Positions 36,530-45,806 of a stretch of DNA of 64,000 bases are shown one piece after another. Position 1 is the first letter of the stretch, and every line of letters begins with the position of its first letter. A program made the translations under genes and the position numbers. A model generated the notes under the pieces. It searched no databases. It was not told the origin of the DNA and was given only the letters and a program-made list of their open reading frames with translations. Origin of the DNA: JALZKA01 sp963786495 (GTDB lineage Bacteria; Actinomycetota; Thermoleophilia; Solirubrobacterales; 70-9). The stretch is taken from NCBI GenBank assembly GCA_963786495.1, contig CAWAZL010000011.1, forward strand, positions 1 through 64,000, read 5' to 3'.

Positions 36530-37510
36530 CTAGGGCGCGATCTCGAGGCCCAGCGGGTTGTTGAACCCGGAAAGGCTCAGAGGCGTCCGGTCGCCGCTCT
36601 TCAGGTCAACCCGGTATATCCCACCCGCCGTGGTGCCCCCGTTGCAGCATCTGGAGATGAACGCTTCATCCTTGCTGGCTATGGCGAGGGCGCCGGGGAC
36701 GAACTCACCACCCTTGAAGATCGTCTTCGTCTTGCCTGTATCGAGGTCCACACGGAACAGCGCTCCGGTGAAGTTGAACGCGCCGCTGTCTGCCACCAGC
36801 GCGCTGTGCTTGTTCTCGACGTCCACGTCTACGAGGTCCTCGAAGTCTCCCTTGGTCGAGATGACTGTCTGCTTCCCTGAATCCAGGTTCACATCGATCA
36901 AGCCGCCGCTCAGCCGGAGGTTGCTCTTCTTTGAGCCGGCGTCCGCGATGAGAGCATGCTTGAGGCTGGTGTCGATGCCGAGCGGGTCGCCGATGTTCTT
37001 TCCTGCGCTGACGAGTGTCTGCTTGCCTGTGGCGAGGTTCACCTTGGTCAAGCGCGAGGGCTTGTTGCCGAAGTCAGTCACGTAGGCGTTGTTGCCCTTG
37101 CGGTCGACCGCGATCGGTTCGTTGAAGCGCTCTTCCCCGCCCGCGCCGACGGAGATCGCGTTGGTGGAGACCACGGTTTGCGCCGCGGTGACGCTGTCGA
37201 TGCGGATCAGGGCGCCTTCGCCGGCGGCAGCGGCATTACGGTCAATGACGAGGATGTCACCGTCGTCGGCGAAAGAGATTCCCGCGGGGAACACCATGTT
37301 GCCACCGGTCGAGACGTGCGAAACGGATCCCGTTACGGGATCTACGGCTTCAATTTGCTGATCCAACGAGTCGGCGACGATGATGTCGCCCGGGTTCCAA
37401 AACGTGGGCGCTCCCTGACTCGAGCTCGGCCCCGCAATGACCGCGACCCCAAGCGCAAGCGTCAGTCCTGCGATCAGCTTTCCCTTGCCCTTGCGCGCCG
37501 TCCCTGTCAT
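36530..37510 (-). CDS. secreted beta-propeller (NHL/SMP-30-like) protein
   Basis: 326 residues from ATG 37510 with signal peptide (KLIAGLTLALGVAVIAGPSSSQGA). About six blades follow, with repeating pattern GD/IxVxD..., VDPVTGSVSHVSTGG, VDRKGNNAYVTDFG, VNLATGKQTLVSAG, VDLDTGKTKTIFKGG, VDLKSGDRTPLSLSG. Blade pattern resembles NHL or ScyD/ScyE-like propellers. No enzymatic residues recognised; likely extracellular binding protein. Stands 26 bases before cinA. Confidence 0.72.
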   Translation of the reverse strand: MTGTARKGKGKLIAGLTLALGVAVIAGPSSSQGAPTFWNPGDIIVADSLDQQIEAVDPVTGSVSHVSTGGNMVFPAGISFADDGDILVIDRNAAAAGEGALIRIDSVTAAQTVVSTNAISVGAGGEERFNEPIAVDRKGNNAYVTDFGNKPSRLTKVNLATGKQTLVSAGKNIGDPLGIDTSLKHALIADAGSKKSNLRLSGGLIDVNLDSGKQTVISTKGDFEDLVDVDVENKHSALVADSGAFNFTGALFRVDLDTGKTKTIFKGGEFVPGALAIASKDEAFISRCCNGGTTAGGIYRVDLKSGDRTPLSLSGFNNPLGLEIAP

Positions 37511-37558
37511 CGAACCCTCCGTAGCTTTCGATCCTTGCCGAGCAAGGAGCATAAACCC

Positions 37559-38068
37559 CTAGCCCTGACGGCTCCGAGTGACGCTCAGCTCAGGCGACGC
37601 CGACAGTGTCTGCAAGACGACGCAGTAGCGCTCGGTCAGTTTGATGAGCGTGTCGAGCTGCTCCTCGTCGGCGTCCGTGTCGAGGTCGAAGGCGAGCGAG
37701 ATCGATGAGAAGCCGACAGGCGTCTCCCGATCGACGGCGAGCGTTCCCCTGAAGTCGAGGACGCCATCCGCCTTGACCGTCCCACCCTCCACCGGGATCT
37801 CGAGCGAGGTGGCGACTGAGCGAAGCGTTACTCCCGCGCATGCTGCCAACGCCTCGAGCAACATGTCGCCGGAGCAGAGCTGGGTCCCGTCGCCGCCGGT
37901 CGCGGGGTGGAGCCCGGCCTCGGCGATCGCACGCCCCGTCTCGACCGAGCAGGAGATCCCCTCACCGAGCGACGCCTTTGCCGACAATGTGATCAGGGCA
38001 GCGTCCGGATCGTCCTTGTAGCGCTCTTTGAGCGGCGTCTGCATCTCCTGAAGCTGTGTTCGGTCCAA
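37559..38068 (-). CDS. OsmC family protein
   Basis: 169 residues from TTG 38068, preceded by GGAAAGAGAAGA as a ribosome site. SAKASLGEGISCSVETGRA, then TQLCSGDMLLEALAACAGVTLRSVATSLEI with the two redox cysteines, and CVVLQTLSASPELSVTRS near the C-terminus (the second Cys region). OsmC-like thiol peroxidases or related proteins protect against organic hydroperoxides; the exact Ohr versus OsmC type is not clear. Divergent from the NTF2-like gene at 38,119 with a 50-base shared upstream region. Confidence 0.83.
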   Translation of the reverse strand: MDRTQLQEMQTPLKERYKDDPDAALITLSAKASLGEGISCSVETGRAIAEAGLHPATGGDGTQLCSGDMLLEALAACAGVTLRSVATSLEIPVEGGTVKADGVLDFRGTLAVDRETPVGFSSISLAFDLDTDADEEQLDTLIKLTERYCVVLQTLSASPELSVTRSRQG

Positions 38069-38118
38069 TCTTCTCTTTCCTCCATTCGTGAGAGCCCCAC
38101 GGTAGTCGCCGGGCAATA

Positions 38119-38529
38119 ATGCACTCGATGGCCGCCGACAACACCGAGACGATCCGAGCCATATACGAGCGCTGGGGTCAGGGTGACTTTTCGGTTGGGC
38201 CGGAGCACTTCGACCCGAATCTCGTCTTTGTCATGCGGCCGGAGTTCCCGGACTCGGGCACCTACCTGGGGCCTGAGCAGGTCGCCGATTACACGCGCAT
38301 CTTCCTGGAGCCATGGGAGCGCATCACGATCGAGGCAACGGAGCTCATAGAGGCGGGCGACAGCGTCATCGCAGCCGTGACGCAGCGAGGTATGGGAATA
38401 GCCAGCCAAGCCGAGGTCGAGTTCAGGTACTACAACGTCTGGACCTTCCGCGGTCCCATGATCATCCGCTTCGAGACCTTCAGGGAGCGCGATCAGGCAC
38501 TCACGGCCGTCGGACTCGCGGAAAGATGA
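38119..38529 (+). CDS. NTF2/SnoaL-like protein
   Basis: 136 residues from ATG 38119 (ATG 38128 alternative). NTETIRAIYERWGQGDFSVGPEHFDPNLVFVMRPEFPDSG, GPEQVADYTRIFLEPWERITIEATELIEAGDSVIAAVTQRG and YYNVWTFRGPMIIRFETFRERDQALTAVGL form the complete SnoaL-like cone; the motif strand-F-ERDQALxAxGL is typical of plant-associated and soil actinobacterial members. Ligand unknown. Confidence 0.8.
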   Translation: MHSMAADNTETIRAIYERWGQGDFSVGPEHFDPNLVFVMRPEFPDSGTYLGPEQVADYTRIFLEPWERITIEATELIEAGDSVIAAVTQRGMGIASQAEVEFRYYNVWTFRGPMIIRFETFRERDQALTAVGLAER

Positions 38530-38606
38530 GTGGCCCCCACTCATGACACCGCGCTGAGGCTGCGGGATCCTGGTGCGGCAACGTAAATCCGCAAAAGGAG
38601 AATGAG

Positions 38607-39003
38607 ATGAAAAAGTCAGCACTGATCGCAGCAATGGCCCTGGTCGCGCTCGCTTCGGCGTCCGACGCCCAGGCGAGCACCAAGAAGTGCCCGAAGGACT
38701 CGCTTTGCCTGTGGGCCGATGAGAACTACGAGGGCAAGAAACTTGTCATCAAGGAGCCGGGCGCCTCGAACGTCGGCAAGCTGATGAACAACGAAGCCTC
38801 GTCGGTCAAGAGCCGGTACTCCAATTCGAAGAGCGACCGGGTCCTCCTGTTCGACAAGCGCGGAGCGAAGGGCGACTACCTCTGTCTCGGAGGCGGACTC
38901 GTCAGGAAGCTGCCCCAGTTGGGTGCCCCCTACGATTTCGACGAACAGGACGACCTCGGTCCTCCTGCCGAAACAGAAAGGCGACGGGCCGATCTGCGTC
39001 TAA
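38607..39003 (+). CDS. secreted peptidase-inhibitor I36/beta-gamma-crystallin-like protein, C-terminal frameshift
   Basis: ATG 38607 follows AAAGGAG. Signal peptide MKKSALIAAMALVALASASDAQA, then mature KKCPKDSLCLWADENYEGKKLVI, EASSVKSRYSNSKSDRVLLFDKRGAKGDYLCLGGG: a Greek-key Y/FxGxx core with paired cysteines, as in I36 inhibitors (SMPI-like). Near 38,955 a base appears to be lost; the adjacent frame reads VLLPKQKGDGPICV and a TAA at 39001, giving the fourth Cys of the fold. True length about 132 residues. Secreted; protease inhibition is a family guess. Confidence 0.78.
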
Positions 39004-39037
39004 CTCTCAGGCGGTCGCGCGCGTAGAGTTCGCGCTC

Positions 39038-39721
39038 ATGTCTGATCCCACCTCTGGCCCAAGGGCGCAAAGCGCGCCCGAGCTGAAGGCCCAGATCGAA
39101 GCTGAGCGTGAAGGGCGGCCGTTCCTCGTCTACCGCGATGGCGAAGACCGCCAGGTGATCCTCCCCATCGAAGAGGAGCGCACGGAGCTGTGGGTTGGCC
39201 GGCGCGAGCCGGCCGAGATCCGCCTTGATTACGACGAGGAAGTCTCCGGCCTTCACGCGCAGATCGAGTTCGTCGGGCGCAACGGCACGCTCGTGGATGA
39301 CGGACTTTCGCGCAACGGCTCCTACGTGAATGGCGAGCGGGTGCGCGGCCGGAGGCTCCTTCGCGACGGCGACGTGATGCGCTTCGGGCGGTCGCTCGTG
39401 ATCTTCCGCGCGCCGCACGCCGACAGTGCCGAGGCGACAGCGATCTCGACCGACCTCTTGGAGGCGGGAGGCGTCTCGCCGGCCCAGCGTCGCGTTCTGA
39501 TTGCCCTGTGCCGGCCCTACAAGGACGGCGCCGCCTTTGCCACTCCGGCTTCCAACGGCCAAATCGGGGAGGAGCTCCATCTCTCCGTCGACGCGGTCAA
39601 GACCCACCTGCGCGCGCTGTTCGAGAAGTTCGGCGTCGCCGACCTGCCCCAGAACCAAAAGCGCGTGGCGCTCATCCAACGCGCGCTGCAGACGGGCATG
39701 GTCAACGAGCGGGATCTGTAG
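39038..39721 (+). CDS. FHA-domain protein with C-terminal winged/helix-turn-helix region
   Basis: 227 residues. FHA domain about 40-130: ELWVGRREPAEIRLDYDEEVSGLHAQIEF with Arg and Ser of the phosphothreonine pocket, NGTLVDDGLSRNGSYVNGERVRGRRLLRDGDVMRFG with the Asn loop. C-terminal 160-227: SPAQRRVLIALCRPYKDG, then NGQIGEELHLSVDAVKTHLRALFEKFGV, a LuxR-like helix-turn-helix. A regulator combining phosphopeptide sensing with DNA binding; it may be a target of the Ser/Thr kinase encoded convergently at 40,058 (inference). Confidence 0.82.
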   Translation: MSDPTSGPRAQSAPELKAQIEAEREGRPFLVYRDGEDRQVILPIEEERTELWVGRREPAEIRLDYDEEVSGLHAQIEFVGRNGTLVDDGLSRNGSYVNGERVRGRRLLRDGDVMRFGRSLVIFRAPHADSAEATAISTDLLEAGGVSPAQRRVLIALCRPYKDGAAFATPASNGQIGEELHLSVDAVKTHLRALFEKFGVADLPQNQKRVALIQRALQTGMVNERDL

Positions 39722-40018
39722 ATCGAGCAGCCCCAGAGCGGTGCCTGGCTCCGAAGGTGCCTGGCACGTGACATCACCCTGAGGTGTGAAAACGTCGCCA
39801 CCCGGGGGTGCGCCGGTCCCTCCCGAGGGGCTCTAGTCGCGCGAGCGATTCGGCGGCTCGCCGAAGGCGCCGCACGATGGCACCCTCGACGAGCTCAAGA
39901 TCATCGCCCAGGCGGCCCGTTCGAGGACGCCACGGACACCGACGGCTGCTGGCTGCTCCTCGAAGCGGTCTACGAGTAAGCCGAGCCAGGTCCCGGATGG
40001 GGCCTGCCCGAGAATCGC
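39722..40018 (+). other. degraded short coding remnant and repeats between FHA gene and terminator
   Basis: Two direct copies of GGTGCCTGGC lie at 39740-39749 and 39756-39765. Two overlapping frames between about 39,835 and 39,979 read HDGTLDELKIIAQAA and then PFEDATDTDGCWLLLEAVYE with a TAA at 39977, as if one small protein were split by an indel near 39,915. No start or ribosome site is seen, and a TAG closes the first frame upstream. Either a gene remnant or a misread small gene. Confidence 0.35.
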
Positions 40019-40048
40019 AAAGGGGGCCCCGCCTGGCGGGGCCCCTTT
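40019..40048. terminator. bidirectional intrinsic terminator
   Basis: AAAGGGGGCCCCGCC and CGGGGCCCCTTT pair as a 13-14 bp GC-rich stem with a three-base loop (TGG) and one bulged G. The flanking AAA and TTT arms make it usable on both strands. It separates the plus-strand FHA/remnant from the minus-strand kinase stop at 40,058. Confidence 0.8.
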
Positions 40049-40057
40049 GCTTTGCGC

Positions 40058-42124
40058 CTACCGGACCTCGTCCGGCTCGAGGAAGGTCACGGTGTTCTCA
40101 GTGCCGCTCGTCACCCAGACGCCCTCGTTGTCGGTCGCGATGCCCGCGGGGCCGGCGCCCACGTCACTCGAGCTGCCCTGGAAATCGCCCGTGAGCTGGT
40201 CGACGCGGACGACCGTGTCGCTCTTGGCGCAGGTTGCCCACACTGAGCCGAAGCCAACGGCGAGCGAGCGGGGCCCGACACAGTCCTCACGCTCAAAGTC
40301 CACCGTCTGCAACACCTCGCCGGCCAACCCACCGGAAGTCGGCTCGGTCACGGGCTTGATCTTCGTGAGCGCGTTGTCGCCCTCCGCCGCGACCCAGACC
40401 AGATCTTCGGCGCCGATGACTATCCCGATCGGGTTCGACCCCACGTCTGACAGGGTGGACACAACGTCGCCCTCCTCGGTGATCCGGCTCACGCTGTCGC
40501 CAGCGGAGTTCGTAATCCAGATGCCCTTCGCGGGCTGAACTCCCTCTTTGTCGGCGTTGCCCGCGACGACGCGCGCCGGCTGCGCCATCCCCTCGACCGT
40601 CGCGTCCGCCGTGTTGTCCACCAGGTCAACCCTCGATGTGTTGTCAGATCCGCTGTTCGCGACCCAGACGAAGTTGGCACCAGCCGCGATGCCGCTTGGC
40701 CCAGTGCCCACCGGGATCGTCTGGGGCTGGCCACCTTTGGGTTCGAACCTCAATACGGAGCCCGCCGCTTCATCCTCAGCGACGGCAACCCAGGCGTTTC
40801 CGTCGTCCGTGAAGGTGATCTGGTCGCCCGTGCCACCGAGATTGATCGGCTTCTCGTCGAGCTGCTCGCCGGTATCGGCATCCAGACGCGTCAAAGCCTG
40901 CCCGGAAGCCGACGACACCCACACCGTCCCCTCATTAATCGCGATCCCAACTGGCTCGTCGGGAACGTCGAACGAGTCTCCCGATGCGAGTCCGCCGCTG
41001 TCACCGCCGCCATTTTGCGCGGGGTCCGGCGCCTCATCCGGCGATCCTCCGTCCAGTAGGACGAACGCCCCGGCCGCTATTGCGGCGAGAACGAGGACTC
41101 CGCCCAGGATTCGACCTCTGGGAAGCCCCCGATTCGCGGGAGCAGCGGGCACATCGCTCTCGCGCGTGACCAACGTCTCGGCCTCGACGGTCTCGACGGG
41201 CTCGTCCGGTGTGACCGTTTCGAGCGTCTGCGTCAGCGCCGCAGCCCCGACGCCGACGCTTCGTTCAGGCACTAGAGATTCGCGGCCTTGAACCGCGGCG
41301 GCCGCTGCACGCGCGAAGTCCCCGGCAGACGGGTGGCGATCCGCCGGGTCCTTCGCCATCGCCCGTTCGATGGCGTCGGAGAGCTCGCGTGGCGCCCCGG
41401 GCATGAGCGCCGCGAGCTGCGGCGCAGGCTCCTGAAGGTGGGCGTAGAGCTTCGCAACCTGCTCTTCCTGCTCGGCGAACGGGGTGTCCCCCGTGAGCAA
41501 CTCGAAGGTGACGCATGCAAGGGCGTAGACGTCGGTACGCGCATCGAGGCGCTGGCCCCGGATCTGCTCCGGCGCTGAATAGTCGAGGGTGCCTACGAAG
41601 GCACCCGAGGCCGTTAGACCGCTGGTCGCGTCCATCTGCTTCGAAAGCCCGAAATCGGTCAGAAAGACGTGGCGGCCACCGCCACGCTCGTCAATCAGGA
41701 TGTTGCCCGGCTTGATGTCGCGATGCACAAGGCCCTTCGCATGTGCGGCGTCCAGCGCCGAAGCGACGGGGGTAATGACATCCACCGCCTCCTCGGGCGT
41801 AAGCCGCCCCTCACGGTTCAGAAGGCCACGCAGGTCGACGCCCTCGATGAAGTCCATCGTCACGAAAAGGAGGCCGTCCTCCTCGCCGGCGTTGTGGACA
41901 GCGACGACGTTCGGGTGGCGGATAGAGACCGCGATCCGCGATTCAGACTTGAAGCGCTCGCGGAAGGCCTCATCACCCGCGCGCCCGCTCGAGATGAGCT
42001 TCAGCGCGACGATGTGGTCGAGCGCGAGGTGCCGTGCGCGATAGACCACGCCAAAGCCGCCGCGCCCCGCGATCCCCTCGATCCGGTGGCCGGCGAACTC
42101 GGTACCGGGACTAAGTTCGGCCAT
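40058..42124 (-). CDS. PknB-type Ser/Thr protein kinase with extracellular beta-propeller sensor
   Basis: 688 residues. Kinase 1-275: G-loop GIAGRGGFGVVYRA, VALKLI (Lys42), GLVHRDIKPGNIL (HRD 134-136), LTDFGLSK (DFG 157-159), YSAPEQIRG. Pro/Glu-rich juxtamembrane about 280-335. A single transmembrane helix (GGVLVLAAIAAGAFVLL, about 341-357). The extracellular remainder holds six or seven Vgb/YVTN-like blades (EPVGIAINEGTVWVSSASG, GPSGIAAGANFVWVANSGSD, NPIGIVIGAEDLVWVAAEGD, PAGIATDNEGVWVTSGTEN). Differs from classical PknB, which carries PASTA repeats; the propeller probably senses a wall or exopolymer ligand (inference). Confidence 0.9.
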   Translation of the reverse strand: MAELSPGTEFAGHRIEGIAGRGGFGVVYRARHLALDHIVALKLISSGRAGDEAFRERFKSESRIAVSIRHPNVVAVHNAGEEDGLLFVTMDFIEGVDLRGLLNREGRLTPEEAVDVITPVASALDAAHAKGLVHRDIKPGNILIDERGGGRHVFLTDFGLSKQMDATSGLTASGAFVGTLDYSAPEQIRGQRLDARTDVYALACVTFELLTGDTPFAEQEEQVAKLYAHLQEPAPQLAALMPGAPRELSDAIERAMAKDPADRHPSAGDFARAAAAAVQGRESLVPERSVGVGAAALTQTLETVTPDEPVETVEAETLVTRESDVPAAPANRGLPRGRILGGVLVLAAIAAGAFVLLDGGSPDEAPDPAQNGGGDSGGLASGDSFDVPDEPVGIAINEGTVWVSSASGQALTRLDADTGEQLDEKPINLGGTGDQITFTDDGNAWVAVAEDEAAGSVLRFEPKGGQPQTIPVGTGPSGIAAGANFVWVANSGSDNTSRVDLVDNTADATVEGMAQPARVVAGNADKEGVQPAKGIWITNSAGDSVSRITEEGDVVSTLSDVGSNPIGIVIGAEDLVWVAAEGDNALTKIKPVTEPTSGGLAGEVLQTVDFEREDCVGPRSLAVGFGSVWATCAKSDTVVRVDQLTGDFQGSSSDVGAGPAGIATDNEGVWVTSGTENTVTFLEPDEVR

Positions 42125-42157
42125 CGCCCGGGATTATGAAGCGGTCGGGCTTTAGGG

Positions 42158-44680
42158 CTACGACTCGACCGGCTCGAGCTCGGACTGGGTGTCAGAGCGG
42201 TCGTCGCCCTCAACGACCTCGGGGCCTGGGGCGCCTGGGCTCCGCCCGGCAAGGATCGCCGAGAGCTCATGCATGGAAACCAGGACCTGACGCGGCTTCG
42301 AGCCTTCGTAGCCGGAGATGATGCCCCGGCGCTCGAGCATGTCGATGAGGCGCCCCGCTCGCGTGTAGCCGACGCGCAGACGGCGCTGGATCATGGAGAC
42401 GGAGGCGGTCTCGGACTCGATCACGATCCGCGCAGCGTCCTCGAGGAGGTCGTCCTCGTCGGGCGAGAAGTCGCCGCCGCCGGGCTCCACGCCCTGGTCC
42501 TCGACCTTCTCGACCAGCAGCGAGGGGTCGAAGTCAGGCTCGCCCTGCTTGGCCCAGTGGTTGGTCAGGCGCGCGATCTCATCCTCGGTGAGGAACGCGC
42601 CCTGGATGCGCTGAAGCTTCGAGGTGCCGATCGGCCGGAAGAGCATGTCTCCTTGACCCAGCAGCGTCTCGGCGCCGCCCTGGTCCAGGATTACGCGCGA
42701 ATCGACCTGCGAGGCGACGGCGAAGGCGATGCGGGCCGGGATATTGACCTTGATCGTTCCTGTGATGACGTCCGTCGACGGGCGCTGCGTCGCGAGCACA
42801 AGGTGGATGCCGACCGCTCGCGATTTCTGCGCGAGGCGGATGATCGAGTCCTCAACCTCAGCCGGCGCGACCATCATCAGGTCTGCGAGTTCGTCGATGA
42901 CGCAGAGGATGTGCGGAAGCGGCGCGTCACCTTCTTTGCGGCGAGTCTTGTTGAGTTCAGCCAGGTTGCGGGCTCGGGCCTTGCCCATCACCTCGTAGCG
43001 GCTCTCCATCTCCCCGATCAGGTTGGTGAGCACGTTCGAGGCCAGGCGCGGGTTCGTCACCACAGGCGTGAGGAGGTGCGGCAGGTTCTCGTAGTGGTTT
43101 AGCTCGACGCGCTTGGGGTCGACCAGGACCAGGCGGCACTCGTTCGGCGAAGCGTTGAGCAGGATCGACGACAGGATCGCGTTGATGCAGCCGGACTTAC
43201 CGGAGCCCGTCGTACCTGCGACGAGGATGTGCGGCATGAGCGCGATGTCGGTCCAGCAGGCGTGTCCCGAGACGTCCTTGCCGAGCCAGGCAACGAGCGG
43301 CGAGGAGCCCTTCGGCTTGCCCTCGTAGATATCGCCAAGTCGCACGAGGCGGCGCTTCTTGTTCGGGACCTCGACGCCCACGGCCTTCTTGCCGGGAATC
43401 GGCGCGAGGATCCGGATGTCCGTTGAGGCAAGCGCGTAGGCCAGGTCGTCCTTGAGCGCCGCGACCTTCGAGACCTTCGTTCCGGGCGCAAGCTGGAACT
43501 CGTAGCGACTCACGTGCGGGCCCGAGACCATGCCGATCATCCGCGCGTCGACGCCGAAGTGCTGGAGCGATTCCAGGAGCGACTTCGCCGTCGCCTCCCG
43601 CTCCTTCGGATCGGGACCCGGGTCGCCCTTGCCCTTCGCGAGCACCGAAGGATTCGGCGGCGTGTACTCAGCCTCATCGGAGACGGTGATCCCGTGCTCG
43701 GTCCGCTTGTTGCCCATGGGCGTCAGCTCGACCGGCTCGGCGACCGCATCCGGGTCACCCTCGCCTAGGATCGCGACCGGCTCCGCAACGGGCTCGGCGT
43801 CGTCAGCGTGCGCCTCGTCATACGAGAACGCGCCCTCACCGCTCGCGGGCTTGGCCTCGGCGACAGGCGCTTCCTCTTCCTCGACCTCGGGCTCGTCCCA
43901 CTCGGGCTCGTTCGCCAGCACCTCCGTCTCGTTGGCGCGCGTGATCTGGATGTCCAAGTCGTCCGGCTCGTCCCAGCCCGGAAGCGTGGACGGGAAGCCG
44001 TTGTCCCGGGCAGCGCGCGCGACGTCGGCCGTCGCGCCGGACGCCTTGCGAGTCGCCACCCCCGCGCTCTGCACAAGGTTCGCGATGGTCATGCCCGTCA
44101 GGAGCAGGAGGCCCGAGAAAAGCAGCAATACGGCGAGGATCTGCGCACCCACCCGCTGGAAGAGGGTCGTCGAAGCCCAGTAGAGAGACTCGCCGATGGC
44201 GCCGCCGTGGCTGCGGAAGAACTCGGGGTCGAAGTATTCGCGGCGGACCGGCTTGTCAGGCCCCAAACCGAGCGTCCCGGCCGCGAACGCCAAGAGCAGC
44301 GCGAGCATCACGAGTAGCGCGCCGGTGTTAAGGGCGCGCGGAGCCTGGATCATCGGACGGGCGATCAGCGCCAGCCCCATGCCAAATACCGCAAGCGGAA
44401 CGACGTAGGCGACCCGGCCGACCGTGTATTCGAGCGCGGAGGAGAGCCATCCCCCCACCGCTCCGCCATCCCAGCCGAGGTAGAGCACGAAAGCCGAGTA
44501 GACGCCGATCGCGATCATGATCAGCCCGATCAGGTCGAAATGGCGCTGCTCGAGCCCGTCGAAGGCGTCACGCGCCCGCTGACGCACGTCAGGCGTGCGC
44601 TTCACGGGCGCCCTCTTCACAGGCGGACGCTTCGCCGCCCGCTTTTTGGGCGCACGGGTCTTAGCGGTGGCTCGGGCCAT
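42158..44680 (-). CDS. ftsK: DNA translocase FtsK/SpoIIIE
   Basis: 840 residues from ATG 44680; the longer upstream frame lacks coding character. A basic N-terminus (TRAPKKRAAKRPPVKRAPVKR) precedes four to five membrane helices (FDLIGLIMIAIGVYSAFVLYL, VGRVAYVVPLAVFGMGLALI, LVMLALLLAFAAG, ILAVLLLFSGLLLL). Acidic linker, alpha domain, motor with Walker A AGTTGSGKSGCINAI and Walker B LPHILCVIDELADLMM, VGIHLVLATQRPSTDVITG, and a C-terminal gamma winged helix (LRVGYTRAGRLIDMLERRGIISG) that reads KOPS-like DNA. Clears DNA from the septum. Complete. Confidence 0.96.
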   Translation of the reverse strand: MARATAKTRAPKKRAAKRPPVKRAPVKRTPDVRQRARDAFDGLEQRHFDLIGLIMIAIGVYSAFVLYLGWDGGAVGGWLSSALEYTVGRVAYVVPLAVFGMGLALIARPMIQAPRALNTGALLVMLALLLAFAAGTLGLGPDKPVRREYFDPEFFRSHGGAIGESLYWASTTLFQRVGAQILAVLLLFSGLLLLTGMTIANLVQSAGVATRKASGATADVARAARDNGFPSTLPGWDEPDDLDIQITRANETEVLANEPEWDEPEVEEEEAPVAEAKPASGEGAFSYDEAHADDAEPVAEPVAILGEGDPDAVAEPVELTPMGNKRTEHGITVSDEAEYTPPNPSVLAKGKGDPGPDPKEREATAKSLLESLQHFGVDARMIGMVSGPHVSRYEFQLAPGTKVSKVAALKDDLAYALASTDIRILAPIPGKKAVGVEVPNKKRRLVRLGDIYEGKPKGSSPLVAWLGKDVSGHACWTDIALMPHILVAGTTGSGKSGCINAILSSILLNASPNECRLVLVDPKRVELNHYENLPHLLTPVVTNPRLASNVLTNLIGEMESRYEVMGKARARNLAELNKTRRKEGDAPLPHILCVIDELADLMMVAPAEVEDSIIRLAQKSRAVGIHLVLATQRPSTDVITGTIKVNIPARIAFAVASQVDSRVILDQGGAETLLGQGDMLFRPIGTSKLQRIQGAFLTEDEIARLTNHWAKQGEPDFDPSLLVEKVEDQGVEPGGGDFSPDEDDLLEDAARIVIESETASVSMIQRRLRVGYTRAGRLIDMLERRGIISGYEGSKPRQVLVSMHELSAILAGRSPGAPGPEVVEGDDRSDTQSELEPVES

Positions 44681-44816
44681 CGCAGATGGGTTCGACGCCT
44701 GAGCCCAGTCCCCTTCGTGCGTGGGTTGATCCCGCCTAAAACCCGCCGCGAGTGCCGACGTCGGTGTGTGCATTCGCTACCGCTCAGCGGTTGCCAAATC
44801 ACACACGCGGCATTAT

Positions 44817-44990
44817 TCATCGACTGTAGACCTTTTGCAGCCTCGAAGAAGACCGCTTCAGCTCCAGACTCGCGACCGGGACGTAAGCGATTTTGCGCCG
44901 GTCCTCGCGGACGGCGTCGCGTACTTTGTCGAGCGGGTCGTCGCCCGAGTCGCTCGCTGGGCGCGACGCTTGGGACTTTCCCTGGGCCAT
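44817..44990 (-). CDS. 57-residue hypothetical small protein
   Basis: ATG 44990 with AAGGAGG nine bases upstream. Reads MAQGKSQASRPASDSGDDP, then LDKVRDAVREDRRKIAYVPV, ending in SSRLQKVYSR and TGA at 44817. Polar, basic-acidic mixed, no membrane segment. It shares the roughly 430-base region between ftsK and the response regulator with no other gene. The strong ribosome site is the main support; without homology data it remains tentative. Confidence 0.4.
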   Translation of the reverse strand: MAQGKSQASRPASDSGDDPLDKVRDAVREDRRKIAYVPVASLELKRSSSRLQKVYSR

Positions 44991-45109
44991 CTCGGTGGGC
45001 CTCCTTGCCTCGTTTGTCTTCGTCCGGCGTCATGCCGGCCTCGCAAGAGCGCTACCCGGATCAAGCGCGGCTTAAGCCGGCGCTGATGAATCGCCCCTAC
45101 CCTTGAGGG

Positions 45110-45806
45110 GTGCTCGAGTCAGAGACTCAGACAGGCCGCGTGCTGGTCGTCGAGGACGACGCAGAGATCGCCGATGTGCTGCGGCGCACGCTTCGGGCCG
45201 AAGGGCACGAGGTGCGCACCGCCGGCGATGGCGAGAAGGCTCTGGAAGAGGCCGCGGAATTCCTGCCCGATCTGGTGATCCTGGACCTCGGACTCCCGAA
45301 GATCGACGGCGTTGAGGTGCTGCGCCGCCTCCGCGAGTCCGACGACGTGCCGATCCTGGTCCTCACCGCACGGACTGAGCTTGAGGACCGCGTTGAGGGC
45401 CTCGACCTCGGCGCGGACGACTACCTCGTAAAGCCTTTCGAGCGCACCGAGCTTCTCGCACGTATGCGGGCCGTCATGCGCCGCCGCCCGCCGCGCGGCT
45501 CGGCGACGCTGCGTTCTCGCCGATCTCAAGCTCAACCCGGCCACCCGAGAGGTCCACCGCGGCGACCGCGAGGTCGACCTGACAGCGCGCGAGTTCGAGC
45601 TCCTCGAGTTCCTGATGCGAAACGAGCGCCTGGTCGTCTCCCGCGAGCGCCTCCTCGAAGAGGTGTGGGGCTACGACCCGCTCGCGATGACGAACACGAT
45701 CGACGTCTTCATCTCGAACGTCCGCCGCAAGCTCGAGGAGGGCGGCGAGGAGCGCATCCTCCACACCAAACGCGGTGCGGGCTACGTCGTTCGCCCACCC
45801 GGGTAG
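45110..45806 (+). CDS. OmpR/PhoB-family response regulator, one frameshift
   Basis: GTG 45110. Receiver domain 1-120: RVLVVEDDAEIADVLRRTLRAEG, phospho-acceptor Asp in DLVILDLGLPKIDGVEVL, VLTARTELEDRVEGLDLGADDYLVKPF with Thr and Lys. Near 45,500 the frame breaks; the winged helix continues LADLKLNPATREVHRGDREVDLTARE, NERLVVSRERLLEEVWGYD, TIDVFISNVRRKLEEGG and HTKRGAGYVVRPPG. About 231 residues joined. Immediately followed by its histidine kinase (TAGATG). Confidence 0.92.

Noticed and set aside
33523..37560. LexA/SOS operator upstream of recA or cinA
   Set aside because: No GAAC-N4-GTTC-type palindrome was found by eye in the short intergenic spaces; a weak or distant site cannot be excluded.
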